Of a stretch of DNA of 64,000 bases, positions 8,528 through 17,721 are shown one piece after another (the stretch's first letter is position 1; each line of letters begins with the position of its first letter). The notes below the pieces were generated by a model. That model ran no database searches. It saw only the letters and a list, made by a program, of their open reading frames with translations, and was not told the DNA's origin. A program made the position numbers and the translations under genes. Source of the stretch: DATBRV01 sp036560145 (GTDB taxonomy: Bacteria > Myxococcota_A > UBA9160 > SMWR01); the NCBI GenBank assembly GCA_036560145.1, contig DATBRV010000112.1, positions 62,001-126,000 on the forward strand, read 5' to 3'.

Positions 8528-9706
8528 ATGGCGGCACGCAAGACGGTGGCGAAGAAGAAGGCCCCGAAGAAATCGGCGATCGCCGCCAACGTCAAGGCGC
8601 GAAACGCCGAGATGGACGCGCTCACGCTCGACCTGATCCGCGAGGCCGCCAAGAAGGTGCACCAGGACATCTCCAAGCACTCGAAGCCCGACCTCTCCTT
8701 CCCGGTGCGCTCGCTCGGCAACGTCTCCTACTCCGGGAACAAGGGCTTCTTCGAGATCGGCAAGCAGAAGAAGGTCCGCACGCTCACCGTCAACACCGTG
8801 AAGAGCTTCGCGCAGACGCTGCGCATGATGGCGCTCTCCAAGGAGCTGGTGGAGAACAACGACTTCGCCACCAAGCGGGACGCGTACTACCAGAGCAAGA
8901 ACTGGGAGGAGGCGCGCTTCGACGAGCAGACCGAGTCCGACACCGTGATGGACGACATCGAGGCGCTCTTCTCGGTGCGCAGCCTCTCGCGCGAGCAGCT
9001 CCGCTTCGTGCCCGACGAGCACGGGGGAGCCGTCGCAGGCCGGCTGGTGGTTCTCGATCCCGGCCGCGACACCGGCGAGATCGAGCGCATCGACTGCACG
9101 CGCTTCGGCTCGGGCGCCTACTCGATCCCTTCGACCGTCGAGCAGCTCTCGTTCGAGACCGACGCAAAATTTATTTTGGCGATCGAGACCGGGGGCGTCT
9201 TCCAAAGGCTCCAGAGCCACAAATACTGGCAGACCGCAGACTGCATCCTGGTCTCGATGGCGGGCGTGCCCACCCGCTCCACGCGCCGCTTCATCCGCAA
9301 GCTCTCGGACGACTGCGAGCTCCCCGTCTACGCCTTCGTCGACTGCGACCCCTACGGCATCTCGAACATCTACCGCACCCTCAAGGTGGGCTCGGGCAAC
9401 GCCGCGCACCTCTCGCAGTTCTTCTGCGTGCCGCAGGCGCGCTACCTCGGGGTCACGCCGCAGGACATCGTCGACTATCGTCTGCCCACGCACCCGATGG
9501 CCGAAGTCGACATCAAGCGCGCCAAGGACGCCCTCAAGAACGACCCCTTCTTCAAGGCGCACAAGCCCTGGCAGAAGGCGATCGAGCAGCTGCTCGGAAT
9601 GGGCGTGCGCGCCGAGCAGCAGGCGCTGGCGAAGTGGGGACTCAACTACGTGATCGACGAATACCTGCCCCGCAAGCTCGAGCAGCGGGCGCAGTTCCTG
9701 CCGTGA
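8528..9706 (+). CDS. top6A: DNA topoisomerase VI subunit A (Spo11-like)
   Basis: 392 aa DNA-cleaving subunit. The catalytic winged-helix (CAP) tyrosine lies in TKRDAYYQSK (Tyr120/Tyr121, the second by analogy with Spo11), and the Toprim domain has the metal-binding signature FVDCDPYGISN near residue 275. Length is close to the family norm (360-390). The first 26 residues are strongly basic (KTVAKKKAPKKSA), paralleling the tail on subunit B. Subunits A and B together form the A2B2 enzyme. rmlA follows after 16 bp on the same strand, so the sugar genes may be co-transcribed. Confidence 0.96.
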   Translation: MAARKTVAKKKAPKKSAIAANVKARNAEMDALTLDLIREAAKKVHQDISKHSKPDLSFPVRSLGNVSYSGNKGFFEIGKQKKVRTLTVNTVKSFAQTLRMMALSKELVENNDFATKRDAYYQSKNWEEARFDEQTESDTVMDDIEALFSVRSLSREQLRFVPDEHGGAVAGRLVVLDPGRDTGEIERIDCTRFGSGAYSIPSTVEQLSFETDAKFILAIETGGVFQRLQSHKYWQTADCILVSMAGVPTRSTRRFIRKLSDDCELPVYAFVDCDPYGISNIYRTLKVGSGNAAHLSQFFCVPQARYLGVTPQDIVDYRLPTHPMAEVDIKRAKDALKNDPFFKAHKPWQKAIEQLLGMGVRAEQQALAKWGLNYVIDEYLPRKLEQRAQFLP

Positions 9707-9722
9707 GCGGGGGCGGACCCAC

Positions 9723-10595
9723 GTGAAGGGCATCGTGCTGGCCGGTGGATCGGGGACCCGACTCCACCCGATCACGCAGGGCGTCTCCAAGCAGCTGCTC
9801 CCGGTCTACGACAAGCCGATGGTCTACTACCCGCTCTCGACGCTGCTGCTGGCGGGGATCCGGAAGATCCTGCTGATCTCGACGCCGGAGGACATTCCGG
9901 CCTACCAGCGGCTGCTCGGCGACGGCAGCCGCTTCGGGATCACGATCGCGTATTCCGTGCAGCCGCGGCCCGAGGGCCTCGCCCAGGCCTTCCTGATCGG
10001 ACGCGACTTCGTCGGCCGCGACCCGGTCGCGCTCGCGCTCGGCGACAACGTCTTCTACGGACATGGTCTCCCGCAGCTGCTCGAACGCGCGACGCAGCGA
10101 AAGCGCGGCGCGACGGTCTTCGGCTACTGGGTGCACGATCCCGAGCGCTACGGCGTGGTCCAGTTCGCGAAGGACGGCAGCGTGCTCGGGATCGAGGAGA
10201 AGCCCGCCGTCCCGAAATCGCACTGGGCCGTCACCGGCATCTACTTCTACGACAACCGCGTGCTCGAAATCGCGGCGGGCCTCGCGCCCTCGCCGCGCGG
10301 CGAGCTCGAGATCACCGACGTGAACCTCGCCTACCTGAAGCTCGGCGAGCTGCACGTCGAGCTGCTCGGCCGGGGCACGGCCTGGCTCGACACGGGGACG
10401 CACGCGTCGCTGCTCCAGGCGTCGAACTTCGTGGAGACGATCCAGGAGCGGCAGGGGCTCAAGATCGCCTGCCTCGAGGAGATCGCGTACCAGAAGGGAT
10501 ACCTCTCGCGCGAGCAGCTGGTGTCGCTCGGCAAGGCGATGGGGAAATCGAGCTACGGCGAGTACCTGCTGCGCATCGCCAGCGAGGAACGCTAG
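9723..10595 (+). CDS. rmlA: Glucose-1-phosphate thymidylyltransferase
   Basis: 290 aa, the normal length for short-form RmlA. It condenses glucose-1-phosphate and dTTP to dTDP-glucose, the first step of dTDP-rhamnose synthesis. The nucleotidyl-transferase signature GGSGTRLHP is at the N-terminus, followed by KQLLPVYDKPMVYYPLS, ALGDNVFYG and EEKPAVPKS, and the C-terminal YLSREQL region is present. It is four bases from rmlC. rmlB and rmlD are not in this window, so the pathway must be completed elsewhere. Confidence 0.96.
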   Translation: MKGIVLAGGSGTRLHPITQGVSKQLLPVYDKPMVYYPLSTLLLAGIRKILLISTPEDIPAYQRLLGDGSRFGITIAYSVQPRPEGLAQAFLIGRDFVGRDPVALALGDNVFYGHGLPQLLERATQRKRGATVFGYWVHDPERYGVVQFAKDGSVLGIEEKPAVPKSHWAVTGIYFYDNRVLEIAAGLAPSPRGELEITDVNLAYLKLGELHVELLGRGTAWLDTGTHASLLQASNFVETIQERQGLKIACLEEIAYQKGYLSREQLVSLGKAMGKSSYGEYLLRIASEER

Positions 10596-10598
10596 GCG

Positions 10599-11156
10599 GT
10601 GCGCTTCCTCACCACGCCGCTCCCGGGCGTGATCCTCGTCGAGCCCGACGTGCATCGCGACGCCCGCGGCTTCTTTCTCGAGACCTACCACGCGACGCGC
10701 TACCGCGAGGGCGGGATCCGCGAGAGCTTCGTGCAGGACAACCACTCGCGTTCGGCGAAGGACACGCTGCGCGGCCTTCACGCGCAGTCGCCGAATCCGC
10801 AGGGAAAGCTGGTGCGCGTGATCGAGGGCGAGATCTGGGACGTCGCAGTCGACGTCCGCCGCGGCTCGCCTGCTTATGGCCGGTTCTTCGGGGCGCGGCT
10901 CACGGCCGAGGGCTTCGAGCAGCTCTACGTGCCGCCCGGGCTCGCGCACGGCTTCCTGGTCCTCAGCGAGGTGGCGCAGGTCGAGTACAAGTGCACCGCG
11001 CCGTACGACCCGAAGGCGGAGTTCTCGATCGCGTGGAACGATCCCGACCTCGCGATCCCGTGGCCCAGCCAGAGCCCGCTGCTCTCCGAGCGCGATCGCA
11101 CCGCGCCCCGCCTGCGCGACGTACAAGCGCGCCTGCTCGACTTCAGGCCTGAGTGA
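10599..11156 (+). CDS. rmlC: dTDP-4-dehydrorhamnose 3,5-epimerase
   Basis: 185 aa cupin starting at a GTG. RmlC epimerises dTDP-4-keto-6-deoxyglucose at C3 and C5. Conserved blocks are DARGFFLETYH, FVQDNHSRSAKDTLRGLHAQ (including the catalytic His), DVAVDVRRGSP, YVPPGLAHGFLVLS and EYKCTAPYDP with the active-site Tyr. It follows rmlA by three bases and is convergent with the small zinc-ribbon gene. Confidence 0.95.
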   Translation: MRFLTTPLPGVILVEPDVHRDARGFFLETYHATRYREGGIRESFVQDNHSRSAKDTLRGLHAQSPNPQGKLVRVIEGEIWDVAVDVRRGSPAYGRFFGARLTAEGFEQLYVPPGLAHGFLVLSEVAQVEYKCTAPYDPKAEFSIAWNDPDLAIPWPSQSPLLSERDRTAPRLRDVQARLLDFRPE

Positions 11157-11160
11157 ACTT

Positions 11161-11194
11161 CGCTCGCCTTCGGCTCGCTGCGCGCTCCGCTTGC
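11161..11194 (-). repeat. 34-bp post-stop repeat, copy 1
   Basis: Reading on the minus strand this 34-mer begins immediately after the TAG stop of the zinc-ribbon gene (11195-11368). It matches the 63287-63320 copy at 33 of 34 positions, and that copy also begins directly after a stop codon in the same relative orientation. It also fills most of the space between this gene and the convergent rmlC. No strong hairpin is evident, so a terminator role is not obvious. Confidence 0.75.
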
Positions 11195-11368
11195 CTAGAA
11201 GTCCTCTTCCGCGGCGTACTCTTCCTTCTCGTCTTTCTTCTTGGGCTTCACCATGAGCCGGCAGGGCGCCCCGCAGTAGGTGCAGAAGATTTCGTCGCCC
11301 TTCCGCTCGTCGCCGTTGAGCGGCAGGTCGGCATTGCAAACCGGGCAGCTGAGGTCCTTGGTCGCCAT
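11195..11368 (-). CDS. Small two-CxxC zinc-ribbon protein
   Basis: 57 aa. Two cysteine pairs, CPVC near residue 8 and CTYC near residue 29, with a further Cys at 36, form a rubredoxin-like zinc ribbon. The C-terminus is highly charged (KPKKKDEKEEYAAEEDF). There is no signal peptide. The function is unknown; small zinc ribbons of this type often act as adaptors. It is divergent from the ferritin-like gene and convergent with rmlC. Confidence 0.78.
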   Translation of the reverse strand: MATKDLSCPVCNADLPLNGDERKGDEIFCTYCGAPCRLMVKPKKKDEKEEYAAEEDF

Positions 11369-11442
11369 GCTTCGGGGATCGGAGCGGGGGCCCGGCGCCT
11401 TGAGGGGCGTCGAATTGACACCCGGGACCGGGTCGCTCAACC

Positions 11443-11455
11443 TTGGTCCGACCAA
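11443..11455 (+). promoter_or_regulatory. FadR/GntR-type operator palindrome
   Basis: TTGGTCCGACCAA is a perfect 13-bp palindrome (6-bp arms about one base). The core TGGT-N3-ACCA is the half-site pattern of FadR-subfamily GntR regulators. It lies 24 bp upstream of the ferritin-like gene's ATG at 11480, and a TTGACA hexamer at 11415-11420 would place a promoter such that the site covers the transcription start. No GntR gene is in the window. Confidence 0.5.
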
Positions 11456-11479
11456 TTCCTCCAGCCGATGAGGACCCCC

Positions 11480-12577
11480 ATGGCCCACGCAGCCGACTCC
11501 CCCCTCTCCACGGCTCACCCTTCCCGCGGGGAAGAGGTCCAGGCCGCCCTCACCGCCGTCTACAACTGGAACTACGACAGCGAGATCGACACGCTGCGCA
11601 CCCTCTACGCGAACGCGCTCGAGCGCCAGTGGATCGCCCTGCGCGACCTCGATTGGAGCCGCGATCTCGACCGCGAGGCCTTCGCGAGCACCTTCTCGAT
11701 GGGCGGCTTCCCGATCCAGCAGACCGGCTTCTGGAAGGGGCTCGACGCGAAGACCAGGTGGGAGATGTCGCGCCGCTCGGCGGCCTTCATGCTCTCGAAC
11801 TTCCTGCACGGCGAGCAGGGAGCCCTGATGGTCGCGGCGCAGCTGGTGAACGCCGTGCCCCACATGGACGGAAAGTTCTACGCGGCGACCCAGACGCTCG
11901 ACGAGGCACGCCATGTGGAGGTGTTCGCCGGCTACATCCGCAAGCTCGACGAGGTGCAGTCGATCGCCCCGGCGCTCAAAAAACTACTTGATGGCGTGCT
12001 CGAGGCGCCCTCCTGGCTGATCAAGGCCGTCGGCATGCAGGTGGTGACGGAAGGCATCGCCCTCTACTCGTTCCGCGACATGCGCAACCAGACGCGCGAG
12101 CCGCTGCTCAAGGAGCTGCTCACCTACGTCTCGCGCGACGAAGCCCGCCACACCGGCTTCGGCGTCAAGTACCTGGCCGCCGTGGTTCCCACCCTCGACG
12201 CGAAGCAGATCCGCGAGGTCGAGGACTTCGCCTTCGAGGCGGCCCGGCTGCTGATCGACTCCCGCGCGGGCCTCTCGATGCGCGATTCGGTGATGACCCA
12301 GTGGTCGCTGGCCGGCGTCGATCCGAAGCAGGCGCTGATGGAGATCGCCAAGGACCGCGCGCAGATCATCGAAGCGATCCAGCGCAGCGGCGGCCGGCGC
12401 GGCCCCGTGCGCGGCTTCGTGATCCCGACCCTGCGCGCGATCGGCCTCTTCAGCGACCGGATCCGCGCGCAGTTCGAGGAGATGTTCGTCGCCAACATCG
12501 GCGCGACGTTCGGCAAGATCTCCGACGACGAGGTCGGCTTCCCCGAAGATCTCGAGGCCTGGGTGGAGAGCAGCTAG
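11480..12577 (+). CDS. Ferritin-like di-iron protein (RNR R2-like fold)
   Basis: 365 aa, helical. Two carboxylate-histidine iron motifs, TLDEARHVEVF and SRDEARHTGF, plus Glu residues in HGEQGA and VTEGIAL give the six-ligand pattern of a non-haem di-iron site in the ferritin / ribonucleotide reductase R2 superfamily. The ATG at 11480 is chosen because GAGGA precedes it; an in-frame ATG at 11468 lacks a ribosome site. Relatives include oxygenases and desaturases, so an oxidoreductase is likely, but the substrate is unknown. An SDR follows after 27 bp, and a FadR-like operator sits upstream, hinting at acyl or fatty-acid-linked regulation. Confidence 0.82.
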   Translation: MAHAADSPLSTAHPSRGEEVQAALTAVYNWNYDSEIDTLRTLYANALERQWIALRDLDWSRDLDREAFASTFSMGGFPIQQTGFWKGLDAKTRWEMSRRSAAFMLSNFLHGEQGALMVAAQLVNAVPHMDGKFYAATQTLDEARHVEVFAGYIRKLDEVQSIAPALKKLLDGVLEAPSWLIKAVGMQVVTEGIALYSFRDMRNQTREPLLKELLTYVSRDEARHTGFGVKYLAAVVPTLDAKQIREVEDFAFEAARLLIDSRAGLSMRDSVMTQWSLAGVDPKQALMEIAKDRAQIIEAIQRSGGRRGPVRGFVIPTLRAIGLFSDRIRAQFEEMFVANIGATFGKISDDEVGFPEDLEAWVESS

Positions 12578-12604
12578 CCTCCGCCTCGGGATCCGGAGCC
12601 CCCC

Positions 12605-13372
<768 letters not shown>

Positions 13373-14358
13373 CGCCGCCTCGAAGCGGACCGCCGCGCGC
13401 CAGCCCGGCGTCTCCCAGGTTCCCCCATCGGCATCCACCAGCATTCCCTCGCAGCCGGGCTGCGCGCCCACCAGCGCGATGCCCTCCCGCTCCCCGAGGA
13501 TCAGGAGCGCCTTCGACAGGGCTTCGGCGAGCGCCGCGTCCCGCGTCACCACCAGCGCCTGCCGGCGCCGCTCGAGCGGGCGCCCGCTGCGGGGATCGAG
13601 CACGTGGCCGTAGCGGCGGCCGCCGATCTCGACCCACTGCCCGAGGCTTCCCGAGACGGAGAGCGCCTGATCCGAGAGCGTGAGCACGCCGAGCGGCGCG
13701 TCGCCCGGTCCGCGCGCGAGCAGCCGCCACCCCGCGGCGCCGGGCGGCGCGCCGAGCGCCCAGAGGCTGCTCTGCCCGAAGTCGAGCAGCGCGCGGTCGA
13801 TCCCCCGCTCGCGCAGCAGCGGCAGCATGCGGTCGAGCGCCCAGCCCTTCGCGATGCCGCCGAGATCGACCGAGACTCCCGAGCGCGCGAGCGACGCGCG
13901 GGAAGCTTCGAGCCGGACCTGATCGGCGCCGACCAGGGCCCGCGCCTGCGCGATCGCTGCGTCGGTCGGCGGCACGCCCGATTCCCCGGCGCGCGTCCAG
14001 AGCGCGACCAACGGGCCCACCGTCACGTCGAACGACCCGCGCGTGAGCCGCGAATACCCGAGCGAGAGCTCGAGGATCTGCGCCAGCTCGGGCGCCACCG
14101 CCGCCGGCCCGCGGCCCGCGGCGGCGTTCAGCTTCGAGAGCCCGCTGGCCGGGTCGTAGCGGCTCAGCGACGCATCCAGCCGCTGCGCGAGCCCGAACAG
14201 CTCGTCCAGCGTCTCGCGCCCCCTCGCCGCCGCCGGCGCGTAGAGCGTGATCTCGAGGATGGTCCCCATGGCGGGGCGGCCGTCGGAGATCTCGACGAGC
14301 GGGGGCGGCGCCGCCGCGGCGCAGGCCAGCGCCGAGAGCGCGGCGAGCACGGCGCCCC

Positions 14359-14868
14359 TCAAGGACTCTCGGCGGTGTCGTCGTAGTTGCGCTGCGAGCC
14401 CGAGAACACCGCCCAGAGCGAGAGGACGATCAGCGCCCCGAGGCTCCCCTGGAGCAGCAGGAAGCCCGCGATCTTGGCCCACGCGAACGCCGGATGGACG
14501 AAGCGCACCAGCCAGCCCGATCCCTCGTCGAGCAGCGCCGCCAGGAAGGGCAGCGTGATCAGCCACGCCTTGGTGCGGCCCGCCAGCGGGACGAACAGCA
14601 TCAGATGGGTGAGGACGAGCAGCAGCATGCCCATCGCGAAGAGATGGAAGTGCGCCACCTCGAGCATCCCCTGGTAGCTGCGGGGCGTGAGGAAGCGCTC
14701 CTCGGAGCCCAGGTAATACTCGACCACCGAGCCGTAGCGGAGGGACATCTTGCTGAAGTAGAGCAGGGCGTTGGTGAGCCAGAGACCCGCGACGTAGATC
14801 GCGTACAGGATCACGATCCGCTGGAGCAGGCGATTGCGCGTCCACTCGCCGGTGATCACGAATCTCAC
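14359..14868 (-). CDS. Four-helix membrane protein with conserved histidines
   Basis: 169 aa with four predicted helices: 17-36, about 75-95, about 101-118 and 134-156. The second helix contains HFHLFAMGMLLLVLTHLM, whose three His could ligate haem or another metal; this is inference. It lies between the FMN-binding protein (3 bp upstream) and apbE (overlap). A membrane electron-transfer subunit linking quinone or cytoplasmic reductant to the flavin protein would fit the position. I do not recognise a named family. Confidence 0.75.
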   Translation of the reverse strand: MRFVITGEWTRNRLLQRIVILYAIYVAGLWLTNALLYFSKMSLRYGSVVEYYLGSEERFLTPRSYQGMLEVAHFHLFAMGMLLLVLTHLMLFVPLAGRTKAWLITLPFLAALLDEGSGWLVRFVHPAFAWAKIAGFLLLQGSLGALIVLSLWAVFSGSQRNYDDTAESP

Positions 14869-14871
14869 GGT

Positions 14872-15417
14872 CTACGGCTCGTTCTGGACCAGCACCCGGT
14901 AGTAGGCCAGCGCGCGGCGGACGCCGCGGGTGGTCGCCCGGGCCGAAAGGGTCGCGCCCACGACGCCATGGATGTCCCCTCCCAGCCGCAGCGGCGAGGC
15001 CAGCGACTTCTCGTCGAACTGACCATACCAACGCTCGTTCGGTAGATAGTCGAGCGGCTCGTGGAACGCGAGCACCCGCACGCTGCGGACGCTCCCCTCC
15101 GGCGTCAGCACCACCATGAACGCCTCGGGCATGGTCCGCACGTTGTGGATGTCGATCACCGCGTAGCCGAGCAGCTGGTCGCCCTGGAATCCGCGGTAGA
15201 TCTTGACCAGCTTCGAATCGAGCGGCGACTGCGCGAGGGCGCCGATGCGCTCGGCCTGGGCGTCCGAGAGCACGTAGGTGTCGTCCTCGATGCGCTCGGC
15301 GTCCGGGAACGCGAGCCGCAGCGCCTCGCTGCGGCTGTGGAAGACCTTGGCCGCGGCCGGCGGCGTGGCCGCCAGCAGCGCGAGCAACGCGAGCCAGGCG
15401 GCGCGGCTAGAAGGCAA
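14872..15417 (-). CDS. Exported FMN-binding domain protein
   Basis: 181 aa with a signal peptide cleaved near AAAK (about 23). The C-terminal half is an FMN-binding domain of the RnfG/NqrC type: GYAVIDIHNVR and then GVVGATLSARATTRGV, in which Thr156 of the GAT triplet is the expected covalent flavinylation site. The residue before GAT is Val rather than the usual Ser, so modification is likely but not assured. It shares an operon with apbE and the four-helix membrane gene. Its start overlaps the end of the porin gene by 11 bp. Confidence 0.87.
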   Translation of the reverse strand: MPSSRAAWLALLALLAATPPAAAKVFHSRSEALRLAFPDAERIEDDTYVLSDAQAERIGALAQSPLDSKLVKIYRGFQGDQLLGYAVIDIHNVRTMPEAFMVVLTPEGSVRSVRVLAFHEPLDYLPNERWYGQFDEKSLASPLRLGGDIHGVVGATLSARATTRGVRRALAYYRVLVQNEP

Positions 15418-16759
15418 GTCCGATCCCCAGATTGAACTCGTCGGGCGAGCTGCCCGAGGCGGCGACCTTGTTGCGGAAGTCCGCCTTCAGAACCACGTTC
15501 GGGATCGGCGTGAACTGGAGCCCGGCGGTGTAGATCTGGAGCTCCTGCGCCTTGTCGGCGGAAAAGCCCGAAGGCACGTTGAACTGCGTGTCCAGGTACT
15601 CGAAGCGGAAGAACGGCGAGAGCGTGCGCTCGCTGTCGGGAAACATCCACTGGAGCACGTCGTAGGCGATCTCGACGTAGCCGCCGAGCATCCCGCTCGC
15701 CACCACCTCGGTCGCGCCGATCTCGTTGATGCCGCCCTGGGCCGTCGGGCGGAGCACCGCCGTCAGCTCGCCGGCATCGTCGACGTGGACCATCGTGAAG
15801 AGGCCGCGCAGGTGGAGCCCCTGCCATTCGTACTGGGCGTGCACGTCCCAGACCGCGGTGAAGGCCGACGGCATCTCCACGGGCGTCGGGACGCCGGTCA
15901 CCGTGAAGCTCTGGTCCTGGCCGGCGTTTCCGAGGAAGGTCGACGCGCCGAGCAGCAGACCGGGCAGCGGCGTGAAGTCGAGGCGGCCGGTGAAGGCCAG
16001 GTCCTCGGCCAGCGCACGGTTGCCGAGCTGGCGGGCATCGCGGATCCCGGCCGCGTCGTAGCCCTCGGCGTTCAGCCCGTTCGTCACGTAGAGCTGGTAG
16101 GCCGCCAGCTCGCCGAATTCCCCGAAGAGCCCGGTTCCGTTCTCGCGCCAGGTGGTCGGGATCAGGCGGCGCTCGACGTCAGGGCGGTTCACGCCCAGGT
16201 AGGAGGGCGGCTCGTGGATCTGGTTGATGAAGCCCATCGGAACCAGCAGCAGGCCGGCGCGCGCGTTCGCCCAGGGACGGAAGAAGTAGTCGAGCGTGGC
16301 GAACTCCACCGAGACGCTGCCGCCGCCCGAGGTCTTGGTCGCGCTCGTGGTCCCGTGCTCGAACTCGGTCTCCATGTTGAAGACCAGCTGCTCGTTGAAC
16401 TTGTAGCCGGTGTAGAGCACGGCGCGCAGCATGTCGGTGTTGTCCTTGGCGCCGTTCGCGTCGTGGAAGACGTTCTGATAGAAGCCCTCGGCGTAGCCGC
16501 CGATCGAGATGCCGCGCGTCAGGCCGTAGACCTTCGAGGCCGCCGGCCCGAGCCCGTAGCGGCTGACCATCTCCTCCTCTTCCGGCACGGTGACGTCGGC
16601 GCGCGTGCGCTCGAGCTCCTCGGCCAGCACCTTCACCGTGCGCTCGAGCTCGGCGATGCGGTCGTCCTGCGCGAGCTGTGCATCAGCCGCCTGCGCCATG
16701 GCGACCCCGGTTCCGAGCAGAAAGAGCGCGACCAGACTGCGAAGAGCGTGAGCGACCAT
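15407..16759 (-). CDS. Outer-membrane porin-like beta-barrel protein
   Basis: 450 aa with a signal peptide (to about AMAQA), a short coiled coil (DRIAELERTVKVLAEELERT) and a long series of alternating amphipathic strands ending in Phe (GIGLAF), as needed for BAM-dependent insertion. Features such as GISIGGYAEGFYQN and LDYFFRPWANARAGLLLVP resemble phosphate-selective porin O/P relatives. The coiled coil is typical of trimeric porins. Placement in the flavinylation operon suggests transport of a metal, ligand or electron acceptor. Confidence 0.85.
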   Translation of the reverse strand: MVAHALRSLVALFLLGTGVAMAQAADAQLAQDDRIAELERTVKVLAEELERTRADVTVPEEEEMVSRYGLGPAASKVYGLTRGISIGGYAEGFYQNVFHDANGAKDNTDMLRAVLYTGYKFNEQLVFNMETEFEHGTTSATKTSGGGSVSVEFATLDYFFRPWANARAGLLLVPMGFINQIHEPPSYLGVNRPDVERRLIPTTWRENGTGLFGEFGELAAYQLYVTNGLNAEGYDAAGIRDARQLGNRALAEDLAFTGRLDFTPLPGLLLGASTFLGNAGQDQSFTVTGVPTPVEMPSAFTAVWDVHAQYEWQGLHLRGLFTMVHVDDAGELTAVLRPTAQGGINEIGATEVVASGMLGGYVEIAYDVLQWMFPDSERTLSPFFRFEYLDTQFNVPSGFSADKAQELQIYTAGLQFTPIPNVVLKADFRNKVAASGSSPDEFNLGIGLAF

Positions 16760-16849
16760 CGAGCCGACCCCTGGCCCGCGCGCGGCGTTGGCCGCGGCGA
16801 GAACTGGGCTCGGGGTTCAAGACCTCTGGCCTCATGCATTGCGTTCGTG

Positions 16850-17068
16850 TCACGGCGCGCTCGCCTTGCGAAGCGGCGCGGCGGCCCCGCCGGCGGGCGC
16901 CGATCGGCGGCCTCCGGCGAGCGGAATCGAGTGGGTTCGCTTGCAGCGCCGGCACTTGAGCTCGACGCGGTCGCCGACCACCCTGGCCAGCAGGTTCCCG
17001 CACAGGCAGCGGCAGTCGTCCGTGCGGGGATGCGCGCGAGCGCGCTCCCCTTGCCCTGCCTCCTGCAT
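16850..17068 (-). CDS. Small zinc-finger protein, first gene of the Fur-box operon
   Basis: 72 aa from an ATG at 17068. Two Cys pairs in CRCLCGNLLARV and KCRRCKRTHSIP give a Com-like zinc ribbon reminiscent of the phage Mu Com finger. The ORF can be extended upstream, but the extension simply translates the Fur-type palindrome, so the internal ATG is chosen. It precedes the porin by 90 bp. Function unknown; a regulatory or iron-sensing role is conceivable. Confidence 0.7.
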   Translation of the reverse strand: MQEAGQGERARAHPRTDDCRCLCGNLLARVVGDRVELKCRRCKRTHSIPLAGGRRSAPAGGAAAPLRKASAP

Positions 17069-17130
17069 CCCCGTCGATCTCAAGAACGGCCTCGGGACCT
17101 GGCTGCTCCGGCCTCTGCTGGGTCCGAAAT

Positions 17131-17155
17131 TGAAAATCACATTCATTTTCAATAG
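17131..17155 (-). promoter_or_regulatory. Fur-type operator palindrome
   Basis: A perfect inverted repeat with 9-bp arms ATTGAAAAT and ATTTTCAAT about a 7-bp spacer (CACATTC). It resembles the TGAAAAT/ATTTTCA half-sites of Fur boxes. It lies 62 bp upstream of the zinc-finger start at 17068 and just downstream of a fur-family gene, in an AT-rich pocket of an otherwise GC-rich region, and is placed to control the minus-strand operon ending in apbE. Confidence 0.72.
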
Positions 17156-17208
17156 CGGCCGGAGACTAACCCCGCCGGCGGGGCGCTGTCAACGAGGAAA
17201 CCGGGGGC

Positions 17209-17667
17209 CTACTGGTCGACGCGCGAGCGGGTGCCGCCGTCGTCGCGGCAGTTCTCGCAGTGGCCGTAGAGCTCGTGGCGGTGGCGGAGGACCCGGAAGT
17301 GATAGCGGTCGGCAATTTCTGTCTGGGTCGATTCGATCATCGCGCACTCGAACTCGATGATCGTGCCGCAGCGCATGCAGACCAGGTGGTCGTGGTGCTC
17401 GTGGGCGATCTCGTAGCGGGTGATGGCGTCGTCGAAGTGACGCTCCGAGGCCAACCCCGCGTCGCACAGCAGCTTCATGGTCCGGTAGACGGTGGTGTAC
17501 CCGATGTTCGGGTGCTGCTTGCGGACGCGGTTGAAGATCTCCTCGCTGGTGACGTGGCCGGTCGCGGCGAGGAAGATGTCGAGGATCGCGTCGCGCTGCT
17601 TGGTCTGCTTGAGGTTGTGCTCCTCCAGATAGCGCGTGAGCGTCCGGCGTTCGACCTCGTGGGGCAT
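17209..17667 (-). CDS. fur: Fur-family transcriptional regulator
   Basis: 152 aa. An N-terminal winged helix (TKQRDAILDIFLAATGHVT, then NIGYTTVYRTMKLL) is followed by the dimerisation domain with the metal site HEHHDHLVCMRCG and a second structural zinc site (HCENC). Length and motifs match ferric uptake regulators; Zur or PerR activity cannot be excluded from sequence alone. The downstream Fur-type palindrome makes this the natural candidate regulator of the flavinylation operon. Confidence 0.93.
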   Translation of the reverse strand: MPHEVERRTLTRYLEEHNLKQTKQRDAILDIFLAATGHVTSEEIFNRVRKQHPNIGYTTVYRTMKLLCDAGLASERHFDDAITRYEIAHEHHDHLVCMRCGTIIEFECAMIESTQTEIADRYHFRVLRHRHELYGHCENCRDDGGTRSRVDQ

Positions 17668-17721
17668 GGCTCGACCTTAATCGACGGGATTCAGGGATTC
17701 AAGCAAGTCCGGCAAGGGGCG

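Noticed and set aside
9642..11339. 565-aa open frame antisense to rmlA and rmlC
   Set aside because: Arg/Glu/Ala-rich with no domain, and fully overlaps confidently identified genes; a high-GC antisense artefact.
11415..11420. TTGACA as a sigma-70 -35 box
   Set aside because: No good -10 hexamer at 16-18 bases; kept only as context for the palindrome.
17069..17152. Extended start of the small zinc-finger gene
   Set aside because: The added residues are translation of the Fur-type palindrome; the internal ATG is better.
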